DNA from: Prochlorococcus sp. AG-402-P18
GTDB taxonomy: Bacteria > Cyanobacteriota > Cyanobacteriia > PCC-6307 > Cyanobiaceae
NCBI GenBank assembly: GCA_003216275.1
Contig: QCJC01000001.1
Span: 62,001 to 126,000, forward strand
Direction: 5' to 3'
Length of the DNA stretch: 64,000 nucleotides
The notes under the pieces were generated by a model. The model had not been told where the DNA came from and made no database searches. It saw only the letters and a list, made by a program, of their open reading frames with translations. The translations under genes and the position numbers were made by a program. Shown one piece after another: positions 47,676 to 57,584 of the stretch; within the stretch, counting starts at the first letter, position 1, and every line of letters begins with the position of its first letter.

Positions 47676-48149
47676 ATGTTTAAACGTCTTTTCTTTTTTT
47701 TAAGCTCGGTTTTATTTCTCTTTTATTCTTTGCCAGCTTTTGCGGCTTTGGATTATGGGAAGCAATCCTTGATAGGAGCTGATTTTTCTAATATTGATTT
47801 AAAAGGAGCTACGTTCTATTTATCTGATCTTCAGGATGCTGATTTCTCAGGCAGTGATTTACAAGGAGCTAGTTTTTTTGATGCAAAGCTTCAAGATGCT
47901 GATTTAAGTAATACAAATATGAAAGATGTAACTATGGATGCAGCCATACTCAACGGAGCAAATCTTTCAAATAGCATCTTAGAAGGTGCTTTTGCTTATA
48001 ATGCTAAATTTGAAAATGTTATAATTGATGGAGCCGATTTTACTGATGTATTGATCTCAAATGATGTTAAGAGTAAGCTATGTGATATCGCAGATGGGAT
48101 TAATAGTGTTACTAATAAAAAAACAAGCGAAACATTGGAATGTTTTTAA
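47676..48149 (+). CDS. Exported pentapeptide-repeat protein
   Basis: The protein has a signal peptide (MFKRLFFFLSSVLFLFYSLPAFA) and then about 20 pentapeptide-type repeats (A(D/N)LxX: GADFSNIDLKGATF, LQDADFSGSDLQGASF, ILNGANLSNSILEGAF), forming a right-handed beta helix. A C-terminal Cys pair (KLCDIADG...TLECF) could form a disulfide. Length 157. Cyanobacterial members of this type are often lumenal or periplasmic, and their role is unknown. A membrane glycosyltransferase-like gene follows. Confidence 0.85.
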   Translation: MFKRLFFFLSSVLFLFYSLPAFAALDYGKQSLIGADFSNIDLKGATFYLSDLQDADFSGSDLQGASFFDAKLQDADLSNTNMKDVTMDAAILNGANLSNSILEGAFAYNAKFENVIIDGADFTDVLISNDVKSKLCDIADGINSVTNKKTSETLECF

Positions 48150-48194
48150 GAATCTTTTTTATAACTAATATCTATTAATAAAGTTTTCAAAAGT

Positions 48195-50303
48195 ATGCAT
48201 CTGAATAAAGGTATTAAGCAATCTAAATCTATTTTCTGGTTTTCGGTTTTATTCATATGGATAATAGCTACATTGGTCGATCGGATTTGGTGGAATTTCT
48301 ACAGTGATATTCCTTCATGGGATCAGGCTGATTATCTTAATAGTGCAATAGATCATGCAAGGGCACTATCTTTTTTAGGGAAAGATGGATTAATTGGTTT
48401 TAATTCTTTTTTGGACTTGTCTCCAAAGATTCCTCCTTTGGCCTCAATAGTTAATGGAGCAATAATTGCTTTTTCGGGAGATGCACCTTATAAAGCGGCA
48501 TGGTCTTTAAGTCTTTGGAATGGATTTTTTATATTTAATATTGCGTCATGGGGACTTTATTTGAGAGGAGAGAAGTTTGCTATTTTTTCTGTCCTTATTA
48601 GTGCATTCTCACCTTTTATATTTTATTTAAGAACGGATTATGTTTTGGAGTTACCTTTGATATGCTCTATTACATTTTATTTATTTCATCTAGGAAGATG
48701 GAGTGATAAATATATAGGGGGCAAATGGATACAATTGATTATTTCTGCAATCGCTTGTTCTTCCTCTTTATTAATTAAGCAGAGTTCTTTGTTAGTTATT
48801 ATTCCTTCAATTTTATTTATATTTGTTCTTTCTCTTAATAGAGATAGAAAGTTTAGATTCCAACTATTGATCTTATTAATTATTAATCTTTTTGCTATTT
48901 TACCTTGGTTTTATCATAATTGGATAATGACATTAAGTGGAACTTATAGAGCAGTTTTTGAATCAGCTGCTTTAGAAGGAGATCCTTCTATCTTTAATTT
49001 TAAAAGCATTTTTTGGTATTTTCCTTATTTAGAAAATCAGTTTGGCAGCATTATTTTTCTATTTGGTCTATCTGGACTATTATTTAATTACATTACTTAT
49101 ATAAGATCTTCTAAATCATCTATCAAAATAGAGAAATTGTTTAATAAGTTTAACTATAAATGGACATGGATTTATTTTAATTTATTAACTAGTTGGGTCT
49201 TTACAACTTTTATTCCTAATAAAGATGAAAGATATATTGCTTGTGCTATTCCATTAATCGTTTTACTTTTATCCCTTGGATTTTATAAATGGAGTGATTG
49301 GATTGATTCTTATTTGAAATTTAAATTTCAAGGTTTATTATTAATTGCCCCCTTAAGTTTTTTATTTTCTGATTCTTTTAATAGGTTTAATACTTTAATA
49401 AAACCACAAAGTAAATATTATCCTATTAAGGAAATTATATCTATTGTTAAATCAGATCAAACTAGAGAAAAGAAAGAGACTGTTATTGTAGTTCCAAGCA
49501 CTCCTGAGATTAATCAGCATAATGTAAGTTATTTTGGCAGAATGGATGGAGGAAATGTTTTAGGTAGACAACTTGGGCAATCCCTCTTGCATATAGAACC
49601 TGTTCTTGAATATTCAAGTTGGATTATTTTGGCTGAGGGAGATCAAGGTTCCGTTCCAAGAAATTCTTTAGCCCTTGATAACTCCATTAGAAATAGTGGT
49701 CGTTTTATAAAAGTCCGAGAATTTCCTAGAGAAGAAGGCGGAAGCTATTCTTTATGGAAACGCAGTTCAGGATTATTAGAGTCAAAAACATTTCACAATA
49801 GATTTATTGAATTAGCAAGCGGAATGGAGAATGGGCCATTAGGTATTAAATTAATTTTTGATGAAATTGCTATACAGCATATGATTGATGGTCATTTTGA
49901 ATATCAAAATATAGCAAGAGAAAAAGCTTTATCAAAAATAAGTACCGACTCTAAAAATATTGAATCTCTGTGGACACTTTCTCTTCTCAAAATATTATCT
50001 AATAGGCCCTCTGAGGCAGATATTTATCTAAAGGATTTGGAACTCTTACTTCCTGATAATCCATGGCCAAGTGCATATAGAAGTATTGTTAATTTAGCCT
50101 CTTGGAATCCTTGGAAGGCATCCATAATTGCTGATAACGCAAATATAAGACATCAAAATTATCTTCTAAAAGGTCTTAGTGATATTAGTGCAGTATCTCG
50201 AGGTGCATTATGGCGAGTGCCTTCTACTTTAAAGAGCGTACCTATTGCAATAGCTGATGTTGATAAAATCCTGAATCCCATTAAAGAAAAGGATCTTAAG
50301 TGA
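48195..50303 (+). CDS. GT39/PMT-like membrane glycosyltransferase
   Basis: A 702-residue polytopic protein with about 10 hydrophobic segments in the first two thirds (FWFSVLFIWIIATLV onward). The early lumenal DIPSWDQADYL contains the Asp-rich site of the polyprenol-phosphate-sugar-using PMT family, and NKDERYIACAIPLIVLLLSLGF is typical. The last 200 residues are soluble, with helical, TPR-like stretches. So it probably glycosylates an envelope polymer or lipid. Donor and acceptor are unknown. It is 45 bases downstream of the pentapeptide gene. Confidence 0.72.
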   Translation: MHLNKGIKQSKSIFWFSVLFIWIIATLVDRIWWNFYSDIPSWDQADYLNSAIDHARALSFLGKDGLIGFNSFLDLSPKIPPLASIVNGAIIAFSGDAPYKAAWSLSLWNGFFIFNIASWGLYLRGEKFAIFSVLISAFSPFIFYLRTDYVLELPLICSITFYLFHLGRWSDKYIGGKWIQLIISAIACSSSLLIKQSSLLVIIPSILFIFVLSLNRDRKFRFQLLILLIINLFAILPWFYHNWIMTLSGTYRAVFESAALEGDPSIFNFKSIFWYFPYLENQFGSIIFLFGLSGLLFNYITYIRSSKSSIKIEKLFNKFNYKWTWIYFNLLTSWVFTTFIPNKDERYIACAIPLIVLLLSLGFYKWSDWIDSYLKFKFQGLLLIAPLSFLFSDSFNRFNTLIKPQSKYYPIKEIISIVKSDQTREKKETVIVVPSTPEINQHNVSYFGRMDGGNVLGRQLGQSLLHIEPVLEYSSWIILAEGDQGSVPRNSLALDNSIRNSGRFIKVREFPREEGGSYSLWKRSSGLLESKTFHNRFIELASGMENGPLGIKLIFDEIAIQHMIDGHFEYQNIAREKALSKISTDSKNIESLWTLSLLKILSNRPSEADIYLKDLELLLPDNPWPSAYRSIVNLASWNPWKASIIADNANIRHQNYLLKGLSDISAVSRGALWRVPSTLKSVPIAIADVDKILNPIKEKDLK

Positions 50304-50329
50304 AAAATATAAAAATGAATTTAGAGAGT

Positions 50330-50500
50330 TCAAAGTTGATCTCTTTCAAATGTTTTGGTTATTTCTTTTAGAAACTCAACTATCTGGATATTTGTATAAC
50401 CAAGCTCAGTTCTAAGACCTTTGCAAGATGTGGTGATCTCTTTCCAAATATCAGCTCTCACAATGGCTTCTCTGTCTTTTAAGTAACGCTCTTCTTTCAT
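50330..50500 (-). CDS. Small conserved-looking protein (56 aa), below ORF-track cut-off
   Basis: The minus-strand frame runs from an ATG at 50500 to TGA at 50330. It encodes MKEERYLKDREAIVRADIWK and continues with a regular amphipathic pattern (ITTSCKGLRTELGYTNIQIVEFL). It has no shadowing gene on the other strand. The coding composition resembles real genes. No family is recognised. It sits just after the GT39-like gene in convergent orientation. Confidence 0.65.
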   Translation of the reverse strand: MKEERYLKDREAIVRADIWKEITTSCKGLRTELGYTNIQIVEFLKEITKTFERDQL

Positions 50501-50874
50501 TTTGATTCGATTAAGTGATCTATTTGTTCCTGAGTTTTAAGTAAAACAATCTAATAAATTTTAAGATTTAGCAGTTTGATTAGCTTAGTTTCAGATTAGT
50601 TTCTTAAGATAATAAAAACTAATACCTAATACCATAACGAAAAATTAAAAAAATCATGAGAATTATGGAATTCTTGTAGGTATTAAATATTTGATTTACT
50701 TATGTTATGTAGACTTAAAAATAAATCATTTTTAAGAATTTTTTGTGTATTAACGATTTGTTTGAATTTTTAATCTTGCTTTCTAGAGATTAGAAATTTT
50801 TTATTTGCTGCAGGTATTAACCAATATTAATTAACTTTTAATCAAATTCCCTTCCTCCACGCTCCATTAAAGAA

Positions 50875-50961
50875 CGGAGAGTGGGGGATTCGAACCCCCG
50901 ATGGAGTTGCCCCCATGCTAGTTTTCAAGACTAGAGCCATAAACCACTCGACCAACTCTCC
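50875..50961 (-). tRNA. tRNA-Ser (UGA)
   Basis: The complement reads GGAGAGU...ACUCUCC for the acceptor stem with a G discriminator. The anticodon stem CUAGU/ACUAG encloses loop CUUGAAA, giving anticodon UGA. A long variable arm (GCAUGGGGGCAACUCCAUC region) and GGUUCGAAUCC T loop confirm a class II serine tRNA of 87 bases. The 3' CCA is not encoded in the genomic sequence. No partial copy of its 3' end was seen nearby. Confidence 0.95.
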
Positions 50962-51318
50962 ACCTACAATTTTACATTATTAACTTCAAAACCCGATAGA
51001 TATTTACTCGAAAAAGCCAGATAATCAAGCTAGGTTCTTTTATAAGACGGTTTTGGATGAGAGGGCTTGCCTTGCTGAAGAGAGATTTCCTTTGATATTT
51101 TTGGATTCCGTTGATTGCACATCCCTTCTTCAATTTGACAACAAGTAAGGATCATTATTTTCATTTTGTTAAATCTTGTCTGAAAGATCGGCTAAAAATC
51201 AATTTTACGTAGGGATCATTTCATCCTTTAAAAATTTCAGAACCTATAGATTCTTTATCTGCATAAATCTCAATGAGATTATTTGTGCAATAATTTGAGA
51301 CATTGGTAAATAACATTC
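50962..51318 (-). other. Gap between tRNA-Ser and the 64-aa gene; possible tiny basic ORF inside
   Basis: A minus-strand frame of 44 codons (51030-51164) from an ATG encodes a basic peptide ending SHPKPSYKRT, with an alternative start at 51122. It is plausible but weak. Otherwise the gap holds AT-rich DNA with no clear promoter or terminator. Confidence 0.3.
51030..51164 (-). CDS. Possible tiny basic protein (44 aa)
   Basis: An ATG at 51164 opens a 44-codon frame that ends TAG at 51030. The peptide has ISKEISLQQGKPSHPKPSYKRT at its C-terminus, strongly basic, with two Cys near the N-terminus. An internal ATG at 51122 preceded by GAAGAAGG could be the real start, giving 30 residues. It is antisense to nothing known. 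Length makes chance likely, so confidence is low. Confidence 0.25.
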   Translation of the reverse strand: MKIMILTCCQIEEGMCNQRNPKISKEISLQQGKPSHPKPSYKRT

Positions 51319-51513
51319 ATGGCAAGCAACAAAAGCCCACAATCTCGTTTTCTTGGAGACCTTCCAATGGAGGGTGGTATTAGTCAAAAAGAAAAATACC
51401 GTTATGTAGCTCACTTAATGTTTTTCATAGGATGTGCGCTATTCTCTTTTGGAATTTGGGCTTTATCAGGCTTTACAGCTTCAAGTGGGTCAACAGGACC
51501 GTTCCCTTTCTAA
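51319..51513 (+). CDS. Small single-pass membrane protein (64 aa)
   Basis: Unrecognised. One hydrophobic helix (YVAHLMFFIGCALFSFGIWALSGF) occupies residues 30-52. The N-terminus is polar (ASNKSPQSRFLGDLPMEGG) and the C-terminus is Ser/Gly/Pro-rich. A start ATG at 51319 is clear. It looks like one of the small thylakoid or inner-membrane proteins of picocyanobacteria, but I cannot tie it to a known photosystem subunit. It is convergent with the 87-residue gene. Confidence 0.6.
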   Translation: MASNKSPQSRFLGDLPMEGGISQKEKYRYVAHLMFFIGCALFSFGIWALSGFTASSGSTGPFPF

Positions 51514-51572
51514 GTTAGTTGGAATATAGAATTGATTTTTATTACATAGACTCAAAGACTCAACCGAAGATA

Positions 51573-51836
51573 TTATTGAACCGGTAATTTACTAATGGTA
51601 TTATCTCTATCTTCAATAAGAGTTAGTAGCCACTTTGCTGCTAACCCTCTTGAGATACTTCTGTTTTTTAGTAATTCGCAAATTATTTTATAAAGTTTCT
51701 CAGATTCAATATTTGAATTGAACCATTTTTCAAACCCTAAAATTTCTTCAGAGTTTTGACAAGCTCTTAGCTGATCAATAAGGGCATCATTTGTACTGCC
51801 GTTACTTATCTTTAATGGTTTATTAGTTGTAGTCAT
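51573..51836 (-). CDS. Small hypothetical protein (87 aa)
   Basis: Unrecognised. The 87-residue soluble protein has a helical middle (DALIDQLRACQNSEEILGFEKWFNS) and a C-terminal LLKNRSISRGLAAKWLLTLIED. No motif is evident. It is on the same strand as nrdJ and about 160 bases downstream of the nrdJ start direction, that is, after its 3' end. It is convergent with the 64-residue membrane protein. Likely lineage-specific. Confidence 0.6.
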   Translation of the reverse strand: MTTTNKPLKISNGSTNDALIDQLRACQNSEEILGFEKWFNSNIESEKLYKIICELLKNRSISRGLAAKWLLTLIEDRDNTISKLPVQ

Positions 51837-51998
51837 CTAAATTTTAAGAAACACGATACCTATTAAATATTTAGCCAAATTTTTTCATTTGGACAATTGT
51901 TTTTAAAACTTCTTTGAAAAGCAAGGCTGATTTATTATTTTAGGAACTTTTTGGCGTAGATAATTAAATCATCTTAAATCAAGGATTAATAATTGTCG

Positions 51999-54335
51999 TT
52001 AGGATGGTTTAGCAAGTGGGAGTAGGCACTTATCTGAATCGCAACCGGCTGGTCCAGCCTCAGTAAGCTCCCCTTTGTCATATCGACTAAGAGCTTCAAA
52101 GAAATCACAATCTTTTCTTCTTTTGATTACCTCTGATTGCAGTTTTGTATAATATTGTTCGTCTATTGGTTCAAAAGGAAGTCTTGGAAATGTTGCATTT
52201 GCATCAAATCTTGCGAGCAAGGCGGCTGAAATATAACCTTTGTTTTCACTTATTGAGTTATGCAGTGCTTTAGCTAAACCCTCTATCTCATTTTCTCTGA
52301 ACTCGATTGTGGCAGAGGTGTTGTGGTCTGTGTAATTTGTCTGAACTTGCATATAAAAATCAAATTGGGCAAGAGCTGAAAAGCTATTGATATCAATTTG
52401 ATCAGCACCAGGTATGTTTGCCCAACTTACCTCAGTTGGTATTTCAACAAGCCACTCAGTACAGTTTGGATCAAACGGATTGTCTAGTAATTTTCCATTC
52501 TCATCTTTATCTGATTGAGAAGGTACGATTGTATAACCATAATCCATACAAGCTAGAGCTACTGGATCATTCTTACGAAAAGTAATTCTTCTAATAAAAC
52601 GCTGAGCCTTTGGAGGGTGCCAGCCTGGAGAAGCCCCGGTTAAAAGACTTTTTGTCCCTGCAGGTTGTACTGTTGTACATCGACTTGGTCGACGTATATT
52701 GTGTTGATCACAATAATCAAATACTGTATCGTTGACGATTTTTCTCCAACGACTTAAAAAAGTAGCTTCTTGCATTTTGAAATCCTGTCCCTCTTTGGTT
52801 TCGGGTCGCCCTTCTTCCCACCACTTTAACCAAGGTGTCCCAAAGGCATGAACGAAAAAGTCAAAAAGCCCTGTGAAGCTGACCCCTACAATGGGATCCC
52901 ATTCGCGACTTTTTCTATATCTCTCAACTTCAAATCTATGATTGAGTAGACAGGCAACTGACAAAGCTGCCGCCTTGAAAGCGTCTTCTTGTTGTTTAAT
53001 GTCTAACGGATCAATTTGATTAAGATGGATTTCTGCAAGATTACAGTGGAAATCTGAACCTAAGATTTCACCGCATGGATTAAGACCATACCTACTTAGT
53101 CTATGAAAGAGTTCATCGTCATCAAACGGACCATAATTTGATTGAATCCATTTAGAGGCTTCTTCTTTCCCCTGGTCGCAATATATATCTATGAACTCGT
53201 TCCTTAATTCTACTGTTGAAAGGATGTCCGCATTTGAGCGTGCAATTGCTTCTGGAGCAAATTGAATTGCTCCTTCTCCTGAGTGAAATTGCTTGGTGAC
53301 AGCTTCTACAAGGACGTCTATCTCAGGCTTGGTATGGTAAACGCGAGTATGGTTAGCCATTCTTAAAGCATCCTTCTCTGGGTCAATACTCCAATTCCCG
53401 TCAGAGTCTTGCTTCCATAAATTTTCTTTAGCTCCAGCCGCTCCTAAATCATCTGAAGAAAATTGGCGCATACCTGCGCTTCTTCTGATATTGCCAGCAA
53501 CAATTGTTACCGCTGCCTCATCTATGAGGAGGCAACACTCTATTGAAGTTAGTTTTCTTCCTATTGCTTTATTTAATAGATTTGTCACTCGAGGGTATAA
53601 ATCTTTGAGCTTTACTGGATTGGCCATGCCTCCGAATCCTTTGAGAGATTCACCTGCTGGTCTTACATCTGTTAAATCTATAGATACATTAATTACTCTA
53701 GAATTGAAACTGTTGTCACTGCTCAACTCCAGGATTTTTTGATAGCTATCAACCCATCCACGTCTACTATCTCCAACTTTTATGAGTACATTATTTTCTT
53801 TAATTGAGAAAGAAGTCTTTTCTTTCCTTTGATTAGGAGGAGTTATGCCAATATCTGAAACAGTTTGAATATTAATTGTGTTGAGAACCTCTGGCAACTG
53901 ATCAATTAAGTGAGGCTCAATTATTGCTCCCGTTCCGCAACCCATCATAGCTAAATCCATCATAAGTCCAAAGGCTTGCCAATCAACAAGATTTGTAGAG
54001 GTGCAATTGTAGGCTCCAGAGAAATTCTTTTCTTTCTCGATCCATTCTGTTCCACCTATCCAAAGCCATCGACCTGAAGGAAGAGCTTTTTTCTCTTGCT
54101 GCATTCTTTGCATTAAATTTATTTCTTCTTGCTTTAATCCACCAAGTTTCTTTAGGCCATCAAGGTTTCTAGTATTTACTTGCTCCCAGCTTTCACGACC
54201 TGCGGGAAGTTTTCTGCTGTAGGTTCTGTAAAAGACCGGATTCGCTGCAGGTGCAGTTATTGGAAAATCAGTTTTTACGTTTTTCCTACCCGAGGCTGAA
54301 TTATTAGTTTCGGGCTGGCTTGTTGCGATTGTCAA
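51999..54335 (-). CDS. nrdJ: Adenosylcobalamin-dependent ribonucleotide reductase (class II RTPR)
   Basis: NrdJ makes deoxyribonucleotides from ribonucleoside triphosphates using adenosylcobalamin radicals, without oxygen or iron-tyrosyl chemistry. Seen: AYNCTSTNLVDWQAFGL (active-site Cys), GFGGMANPVKLKDLYPR, AGNIRRSAGMRQFS, GLNPCGEILGSDFHCNLAEI with the thiyl-radical Cys region, TVQPAGTKSLLTGASPGWHPP and a C-terminal CDSDKCLLP redox pair. The single-chain 778-residue length has no intein. A terminator-like hairpin lies in its 5' region. It pairs with the CbiX gene in corrin metabolism. Confidence 0.95.
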   Translation of the reverse strand: MTIATSQPETNNSASGRKNVKTDFPITAPAANPVFYRTYSRKLPAGRESWEQVNTRNLDGLKKLGGLKQEEINLMQRMQQEKKALPSGRWLWIGGTEWIEKEKNFSGAYNCTSTNLVDWQAFGLMMDLAMMGCGTGAIIEPHLIDQLPEVLNTINIQTVSDIGITPPNQRKEKTSFSIKENNVLIKVGDSRRGWVDSYQKILELSSDNSFNSRVINVSIDLTDVRPAGESLKGFGGMANPVKLKDLYPRVTNLLNKAIGRKLTSIECCLLIDEAAVTIVAGNIRRSAGMRQFSSDDLGAAGAKENLWKQDSDGNWSIDPEKDALRMANHTRVYHTKPEIDVLVEAVTKQFHSGEGAIQFAPEAIARSNADILSTVELRNEFIDIYCDQGKEEASKWIQSNYGPFDDDELFHRLSRYGLNPCGEILGSDFHCNLAEIHLNQIDPLDIKQQEDAFKAAALSVACLLNHRFEVERYRKSREWDPIVGVSFTGLFDFFVHAFGTPWLKWWEEGRPETKEGQDFKMQEATFLSRWRKIVNDTVFDYCDQHNIRRPSRCTTVQPAGTKSLLTGASPGWHPPKAQRFIRRITFRKNDPVALACMDYGYTIVPSQSDKDENGKLLDNPFDPNCTEWLVEIPTEVSWANIPGADQIDINSFSALAQFDFYMQVQTNYTDHNTSATIEFRENEIEGLAKALHNSISENKGYISAALLARFDANATFPRLPFEPIDEQYYTKLQSEVIKRRKDCDFFEALSRYDKGELTEAGPAGCDSDKCLLPLAKPS

Positions 54336-54364
54336 GATCTTTGTATCCCTTTGGTATCTACTAC

Positions 54365-54398
54365 GCTAACGCCATGTATAGCGTTAGCAAGTTTTTTT
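54365..54398 (+). terminator. Terminator-like hairpin in the nrdJ / methyltransferase divergent gap
   Basis: GCTAACGC and GCGTTAGC form a perfect 8-bp stem around CATGTATA, and seven Ts follow (54392-54398). It would end plus-strand transcription, yet the gene to the left (nrdJ) runs minus. On the minus strand the same structure lies in the nrdJ leader. So it may serve an unseen small RNA, an antisense transcript or attenuation. Confidence 0.6.
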
Positions 54399-54447
54399 AA
54401 CACCATCTACAGGGTGCAAAGAAAAAAACAACAATTTAATTTTTCTA

Positions 54448-55131
54448 ATGCAGAGAACGCCTGAACCTGAACTTATGGAAACCCCTTCGCAGGTAAAGGC
54501 TTATGCGGATGCGGACTTCTCAAAAAGTGATTCCATGGTGGTTAAGGGGCTTGAGAAATATTTAAAAGAATTAGGAAAGAATCTTAATAAAAGTGATTTG
54601 ATTCTTGATGTGGCGTGTGGCCCGGGGAATATTTCTGAGAGAATTGCAATCAATTGGCCTTATGTAAAGGTTATTGGAATTGATGGTTCAAGGCAAATGT
54701 TAATTCAAGCAGAAGAAAGTCTTAAAGAAAATTTCTTGAAGAATTTAACTTATCAATTGATAGAAATTAATTCGATAGCAACTTGCAAGCAATATTTTCC
54801 ATTGAGGGCTGATGTATTGGTTAGTAATAGTGCTCTTCATCACTTTCATTCACCTTGTAAGTTTTGGGATGCATTAAAAAAACTTGGAAAAAAAAGGTGT
54901 ATTCATTTTCATCGTGATTTAATTAGGCCTTCTTCAATTGAGAAAGCAATTGAGATCAAAGAAAAATATCTTTCAAATTCGCCAGAAATTTTAAAGAAGG
55001 ATTTTTTTGCATCTCTTAAGGCATCATTTACAGTTGATGAGGTAAATCAGCAGCTAGTTAATGCAGGGTTATCTCAATTTGAGGTTTTTCAAGTTGATGA
55101 ACTTTATCTTGAGATTATTGGGCTTGTTTAA
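54448..55131 (+). CDS. Class I SAM-dependent methyltransferase
   Basis: A 227-residue methyltransferase with [35 protein letters not shown] (motif I and the acidic end of beta-2), [15 protein letters not shown] (motif II-like) and a C-terminal EIIGLV strand. LHHFH is typical of the Methyltransf_11 or MenG/UbiE-like type. The substrate is not indicated. It is divergent from nrdJ and 35 bases upstream of prfC. A terminator-like hairpin sits ahead of it. Confidence 0.82.
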   Translation: MQRTPEPELMETPSQVKAYADADFSKSDSMVVKGLEKYLKELGKNLNKSDLILDVACGPGNISERIAINWPYVKVIGIDGSRQMLIQAEESLKENFLKNLTYQLIEINSIATCKQYFPLRADVLVSNSALHHFHSPCKFWDALKKLGKKRCIHFHRDLIRPSSIEKAIEIKEKYLSNSPEILKKDFFASLKASFTVDEVNQQLVNAGLSQFEVFQVDELYLEIIGLV

Positions 55132-55166
55132 TTCTGTTACTGATTTTTGAACAACTTCAAATAATA

Positions 55167-56834
55167 ATGACATCAAAACCACCAGGAAAGACTAATTTAA
55201 ATTCAACTTTAGAAGAAGAATTAGGAAATTCTCTTGATTCGGAAGTTAGCAAAAGACGAAATTTTGCAATTATTTCTCATCCCGATGCAGGAAAAACTAC
55301 ATTGACAGAAAAACTTTTGCTTTATGGTGGGGCGATACAACAAGCAGGAGCAGTAAAAGCAAGAGGAGAACAGAGAAAAGTTACTTCTGATTGGATGGAA
55401 TTAGAGAAACAAAGAGGTATTTCAATTACATCAACTGTTCTGCAATTTGCCTATAAAGATAAGACCATTAACTTATTAGATACGCCTGGTCACCAAGATT
55501 TCTCTGAGGATACATATAGAACACTCGCAGCAGCTGACAATGCGGTAATGCTTGAAGATGCAGCTAAAGGACTTGAGCCTCAGACCAGGAAGCTCTTTGA
55601 GGTTTGCAGAATGCGTCAGATCCCAATTTTTACATTCATCAACAAGATGGATAGACCAGGTCAAGAACCGCTTGAATTGTTAGATGAGATTGAGTCGGAA
55701 TTAGATTTATTAACTTTTGCGGTTAATTGGCCAATAGGAAGTGGGGAACTATTTAGAGGAGTTATTGAACGCGCAACTAAAGAAGTGGTTTTATTCTCTA
55801 GAGCTGAAAGAGGGAAGCAATCTAAAGAAAGACGATTGAAAATAAATGATCCAGAACTCAAAAATTTAGTAGAGGAAGAATTATTAATAAAAGCACTTGA
55901 AGAAATTGAGATTTTGGATGAAGCCGGCTCTGATTTGAATCAAGAACTAATTTTATCGGGGGAATTGACTCCTGTTTTTTTTGGTTCTGCCATGACCAAC
56001 TTTGGAGTTAGGCCATTTTTAGATAATTTTCTTGAGCTATCTCAGGCTCCTGTTGCTCGGAAGAGTTTTGATGGCCTAGTTGACCCTAAAAGTGAATCTT
56101 TTAGTGGATTTGTGTTTAAATTGCAAGCAAACATGGATCCAAAACATAGAGATAGAGTCGCTTTCGTGAGGGTCTGTAGCGGCAGATTTCAAAAAGACAT
56201 GACAGTCCAGCATGCGCGAACTGGAAGACAGATTCGGCTTTCAAGACCTCAAAAGATATTTGGTCAAGATAGAGCAGTCGTTGATGATGCATACCCAGGA
56301 GATGTTATTGGCTTAAATAATCCTGGTATGTTTTCAATAGGAGATACATTATTTAAAGGTTCTCGTGTTGAATTTGAGGGGATACCTTGTTTTAGCCCTG
56401 AGATATTTAGTTGGTTAAGAAATCCAAATCCCTCAGCCTTTAAGAATTTTAGAAAAGGAGTTAATGAGTTAAGGGAGGAAGGAGCAGTTCAAATTCTTTA
56501 TGATACTGATCAAAGTAAAAGAGATCCGATTTTGGCAGCAGTTGGTCAGCTTCAGCTTGAGGTCGTTCAACATCGTTTGGCCAGTGAATATGGAGTTGAA
56601 ACTAAACTTGAGCCTATGGGGTATCAAGTTGCTAGATGGGTAAAAGGTGGATGGCCTGCATTAGAAAAAATAGGACGAATTTTTAATTGTAAAACGGTTC
56701 AAGATGCCTGGCTTAGACCTGTGTTGCTTTTTAAGAATGAATGGAACCTTAATCAGCTAAAAGAGGATAATCCTGAAATTGAGTTGAATTCTGTTGCACC
56801 AGTTGTGAGTGGTGTTGATCCTGTTTCCCTTTAG
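55167..56834 (+). CDS. prfC: Peptide chain release factor 3
   Basis: RF3 is a GTPase that recycles RF1 and RF2 after termination. The G domain has [66 protein letters not shown] and [19 protein letters not shown]. The C-terminal [23 protein letters not shown] region is RF3-specific. Length 555 is standard. It starts at an ATG 35 bases after the methyltransferase gene. RF3 is dispensable in E. coli but often kept in cyanobacteria. Confidence 0.96.
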   Translation: MTSKPPGKTNLNSTLEEELGNSLDSEVSKRRNFAIISHPDAGKTTLTEKLLLYGGAIQQAGAVKARGEQRKVTSDWMELEKQRGISITSTVLQFAYKDKTINLLDTPGHQDFSEDTYRTLAAADNAVMLEDAAKGLEPQTRKLFEVCRMRQIPIFTFINKMDRPGQEPLELLDEIESELDLLTFAVNWPIGSGELFRGVIERATKEVVLFSRAERGKQSKERRLKINDPELKNLVEEELLIKALEEIEILDEAGSDLNQELILSGELTPVFFGSAMTNFGVRPFLDNFLELSQAPVARKSFDGLVDPKSESFSGFVFKLQANMDPKHRDRVAFVRVCSGRFQKDMTVQHARTGRQIRLSRPQKIFGQDRAVVDDAYPGDVIGLNNPGMFSIGDTLFKGSRVEFEGIPCFSPEIFSWLRNPNPSAFKNFRKGVNELREEGAVQILYDTDQSKRDPILAAVGQLQLEVVQHRLASEYGVETKLEPMGYQVARWVKGGWPALEKIGRIFNCKTVQDAWLRPVLLFKNEWNLNQLKEDNPEIELNSVAPVVSGVDPVSL

Positions 56835-56889
56835 AATGGTTTAAGATCTATTTGAATAAAGAGAACTTATAAATTCTTTTTGAAAATCT

Positions 56890-57579
56890 ATGAATGATGG
56901 TACTAATCCACAGGCAAATTCAAATTCTCAAGACCCTCTTTTGATTCTTGGATTAAAAAATGGTGCCAGTTTTGATGCTATTCAAAAAGCTAGGGATAAA
57001 AAATTGATAGAAGCTGGGGATGATCAAATTTCTAAAGCGAAGATTGAGTCAGCATACGATTCACTGCTAATGGTAAGTCTTAAGTCAAGACAGCTTGGCA
57101 ATCTAAGTAATGAGGCTATAAGTGCGTCAAAAAAAGAAAATGAAGCCAAGAACGATGGAGAAAGCGTACCTGGCAAAATATTAACTAGATTAAGGGAATT
57201 TAATCTCCCTTCTTATCAGGATTCTTCTTCTAGTTTTTTCCCGAATTTGGAATTAGCTTCAGGACAAGAGTTGAATATAAGAATTTCTTTAGGAGCACTG
57301 TTTTTTTTATTGGTTTTAATCGTTCCTTCTGAAGGTGTTGAATTAATTCTTTCACTATCAACAATAGGCTTATTTATTAGTCAGCTTCGTAGAGGGAGGC
57401 CTTTTTTCTCTTCCATTATTTGGTGCATTCTTCTTTTGACTGTAGGGCTTTTATCTGGTGAATTGCTTTTGGGTGGTGCTCAGTCTTTTGTTGAAAACAC
57501 GGCCTCTTTATCTTCAGATAAATGGGAAGCAATACCAGCAGTATTCTTAATTTGGCTGGGAGTTCTATTCCTTGATTGA
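56890..57579 (+). CDS. CPP1-like J-domain-related membrane protein
   Basis: The N-terminal 90 residues (DPLLILGLKNGASFDAIQKARDKKL ... SKAKIESAYDSLLMVSLK) look like a J-like fold without a clear HPD motif. Three hydrophobic segments follow (ALFFLLVLIVPS, IIWCILLLTVGLLSG, AVFLIWLGVLFL). This order matches the CPP1 family (chaperone-like protein of POR1), which in plants stabilises protochlorophyllide reductase. The POR-like gene in this window makes that link attractive. It is convergent with hslO. Confidence 0.75.
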   Translation: MNDGTNPQANSNSQDPLLILGLKNGASFDAIQKARDKKLIEAGDDQISKAKIESAYDSLLMVSLKSRQLGNLSNEAISASKKENEAKNDGESVPGKILTRLREFNLPSYQDSSSSFFPNLELASGQELNIRISLGALFFLLVLIVPSEGVELILSLSTIGLFISQLRRGRPFFSSIIWCILLLTVGLLSGELLLGGAQSFVENTASLSSDKWEAIPAVFLIWLGVLFLD

Positions 57580-57584
57580 TTTTT

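Noticed and set aside
50875-50961. tRNA-Ser as an integration site for a mobile element
   Set aside because: No integrase, no partial copy of the tRNA end and no change in gene content was visible on either side.
51999-54335. Possible intein or split in nrdJ
   Set aside because: The frame is continuous and its length and motif order match an ordinary single-chain class II enzyme.
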